The notes beneath the pieces are model-generated. The model was not told the DNA's origin. It saw nothing but the letters and a program-made list of their open reading frames with translations, and made no database searches. DNA of 32,638 bases from the NCBI GenBank assembly GCA_024408705.1, contig JAKSUT010000002.1:1-32638 (forward strand). Direction: 5' to 3'. This DNA comes from a bacterium. Lineage in GTDB: Bacteria; Cyanobacteriota; Vampirovibrionia; Gastranaerophilales; Gastranaerophilaceae. Both the position numbers and the translations under genes were made by a program. Of the stretch, positions 32,550 to 32,638 are shown in pieces. How positions within the stretch are numbered: the first letter of the stretch is position 1; each line of letters starts with the position of its first letter.

Positions 32550-32638
32550 TTAATTATTTTTTGCTAATTCTAATTCTTTTTTATAAAAATTCTTCTTATA
32601 TAAATATCTTTCCTTTGTTTTACCAAAAACAAAATTAC
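32550..32638 (-). CDS. 3' end of an unidentified gene (partial)
   Basis: The last 28 codons of an open frame entering from the right edge of the window (ends ...FYKKELELAKNN). The sequence is basic and aromatic-rich, resembling C-terminal tails of glycosyltransferase-locus proteins, but no domain is visible. It is 17 bases upstream of the GT2 start on the same strand. Confidence 0.5.
   Translation of the reverse strand, partial: NFVFGKTKERYLYKKNFYKKELELAKNN

Overview
The window is 32.6 kb of very AT-rich, densely coding bacterial chromosome. No gene-free stretch exceeds about 200 bases. My best guess at the source is a gut lineage of non-photosynthetic Cyanobacteria (Melainabacteria/Vampirovibrionia, Gastranaerophilales type). 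This rests on the base composition and on several unrelated proteins that begin with the same kind of Asn/Gln/Ser-rich leader followed by a short Phe-containing motif, a style I associate with that group. No 16S or other marker gene is present, so the assignment is an inference. AT-rich Firmicutes or Campylobacterota are weaker alternatives.

Layout. (1) 1-1973: the 3' part of an OLD-like ATPase/TOPRIM gene, translationally coupled to a small unknown gene; possibly the edge of a defence locus. (2) 2011-7192: two divergent operons dominated by four DUF1796 (putative papain-like cysteine peptidase) paralogues, with a family-2 glycosyltransferase and a sugar-nucleotide epimerase. One paralogue carries a 14-base homopolymer. 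(3) 7298-10963: a giant protein of 34-residue helical repeats plus an HD phosphohydrolase domain. (4) 11089-17299: surface-glycan genes. These are an RgpF-like glycosyltransferase, a GT6 (ABO-type) glycosyltransferase, a GT11 (alpha-1,2-fucosyltransferase-like) protein, an SGNH-like membrane protein, and a divergent MBOAT O-acyltransferase. (5) 17345-17528: tRNA-Tyr and tRNA-Thr. (6) 17630-22369: peptidase T, an unknown lineage-type protein, an orphan sensor histidine kinase and a GNAT-like protein. (7) 22527-25922: a small secreted protein, two-subunit iron-sulfur L-serine dehydratase, dTDP-4-dehydrorhamnose reductase and a DSP-like phosphatase. (8) 25926-29571: a PilZ-TPR pair (likely cyclic-di-GMP responsive) and a lipoprotein. 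(9) 29762-31202: a homocitrate/isopropylmalate-synthase-family enzyme and tRNA-Ser. (10) 31378-32638: a second GT2 gene and the tail of another gene.

The dominant theme is cell-surface carbohydrate: sugar-nucleotide supply (epimerase, RmlD), chain assembly (GT2, RgpF, GT6, GT11) and decoration (MBOAT with an SGNH partner). The GT11-GT6 gene pair is the arrangement expected for building an ABH blood-group-like epitope. The DUF1796 cluster lies among these genes and probably serves the same surface program, but its biochemical role is unknown. Metabolic genes (serine deamination, tripeptide hydrolysis) suggest amino-acid fermentation. Many promoters appear to rely on an extended -10 (TGnTATAAT), and strong hairpin terminators separate several units.
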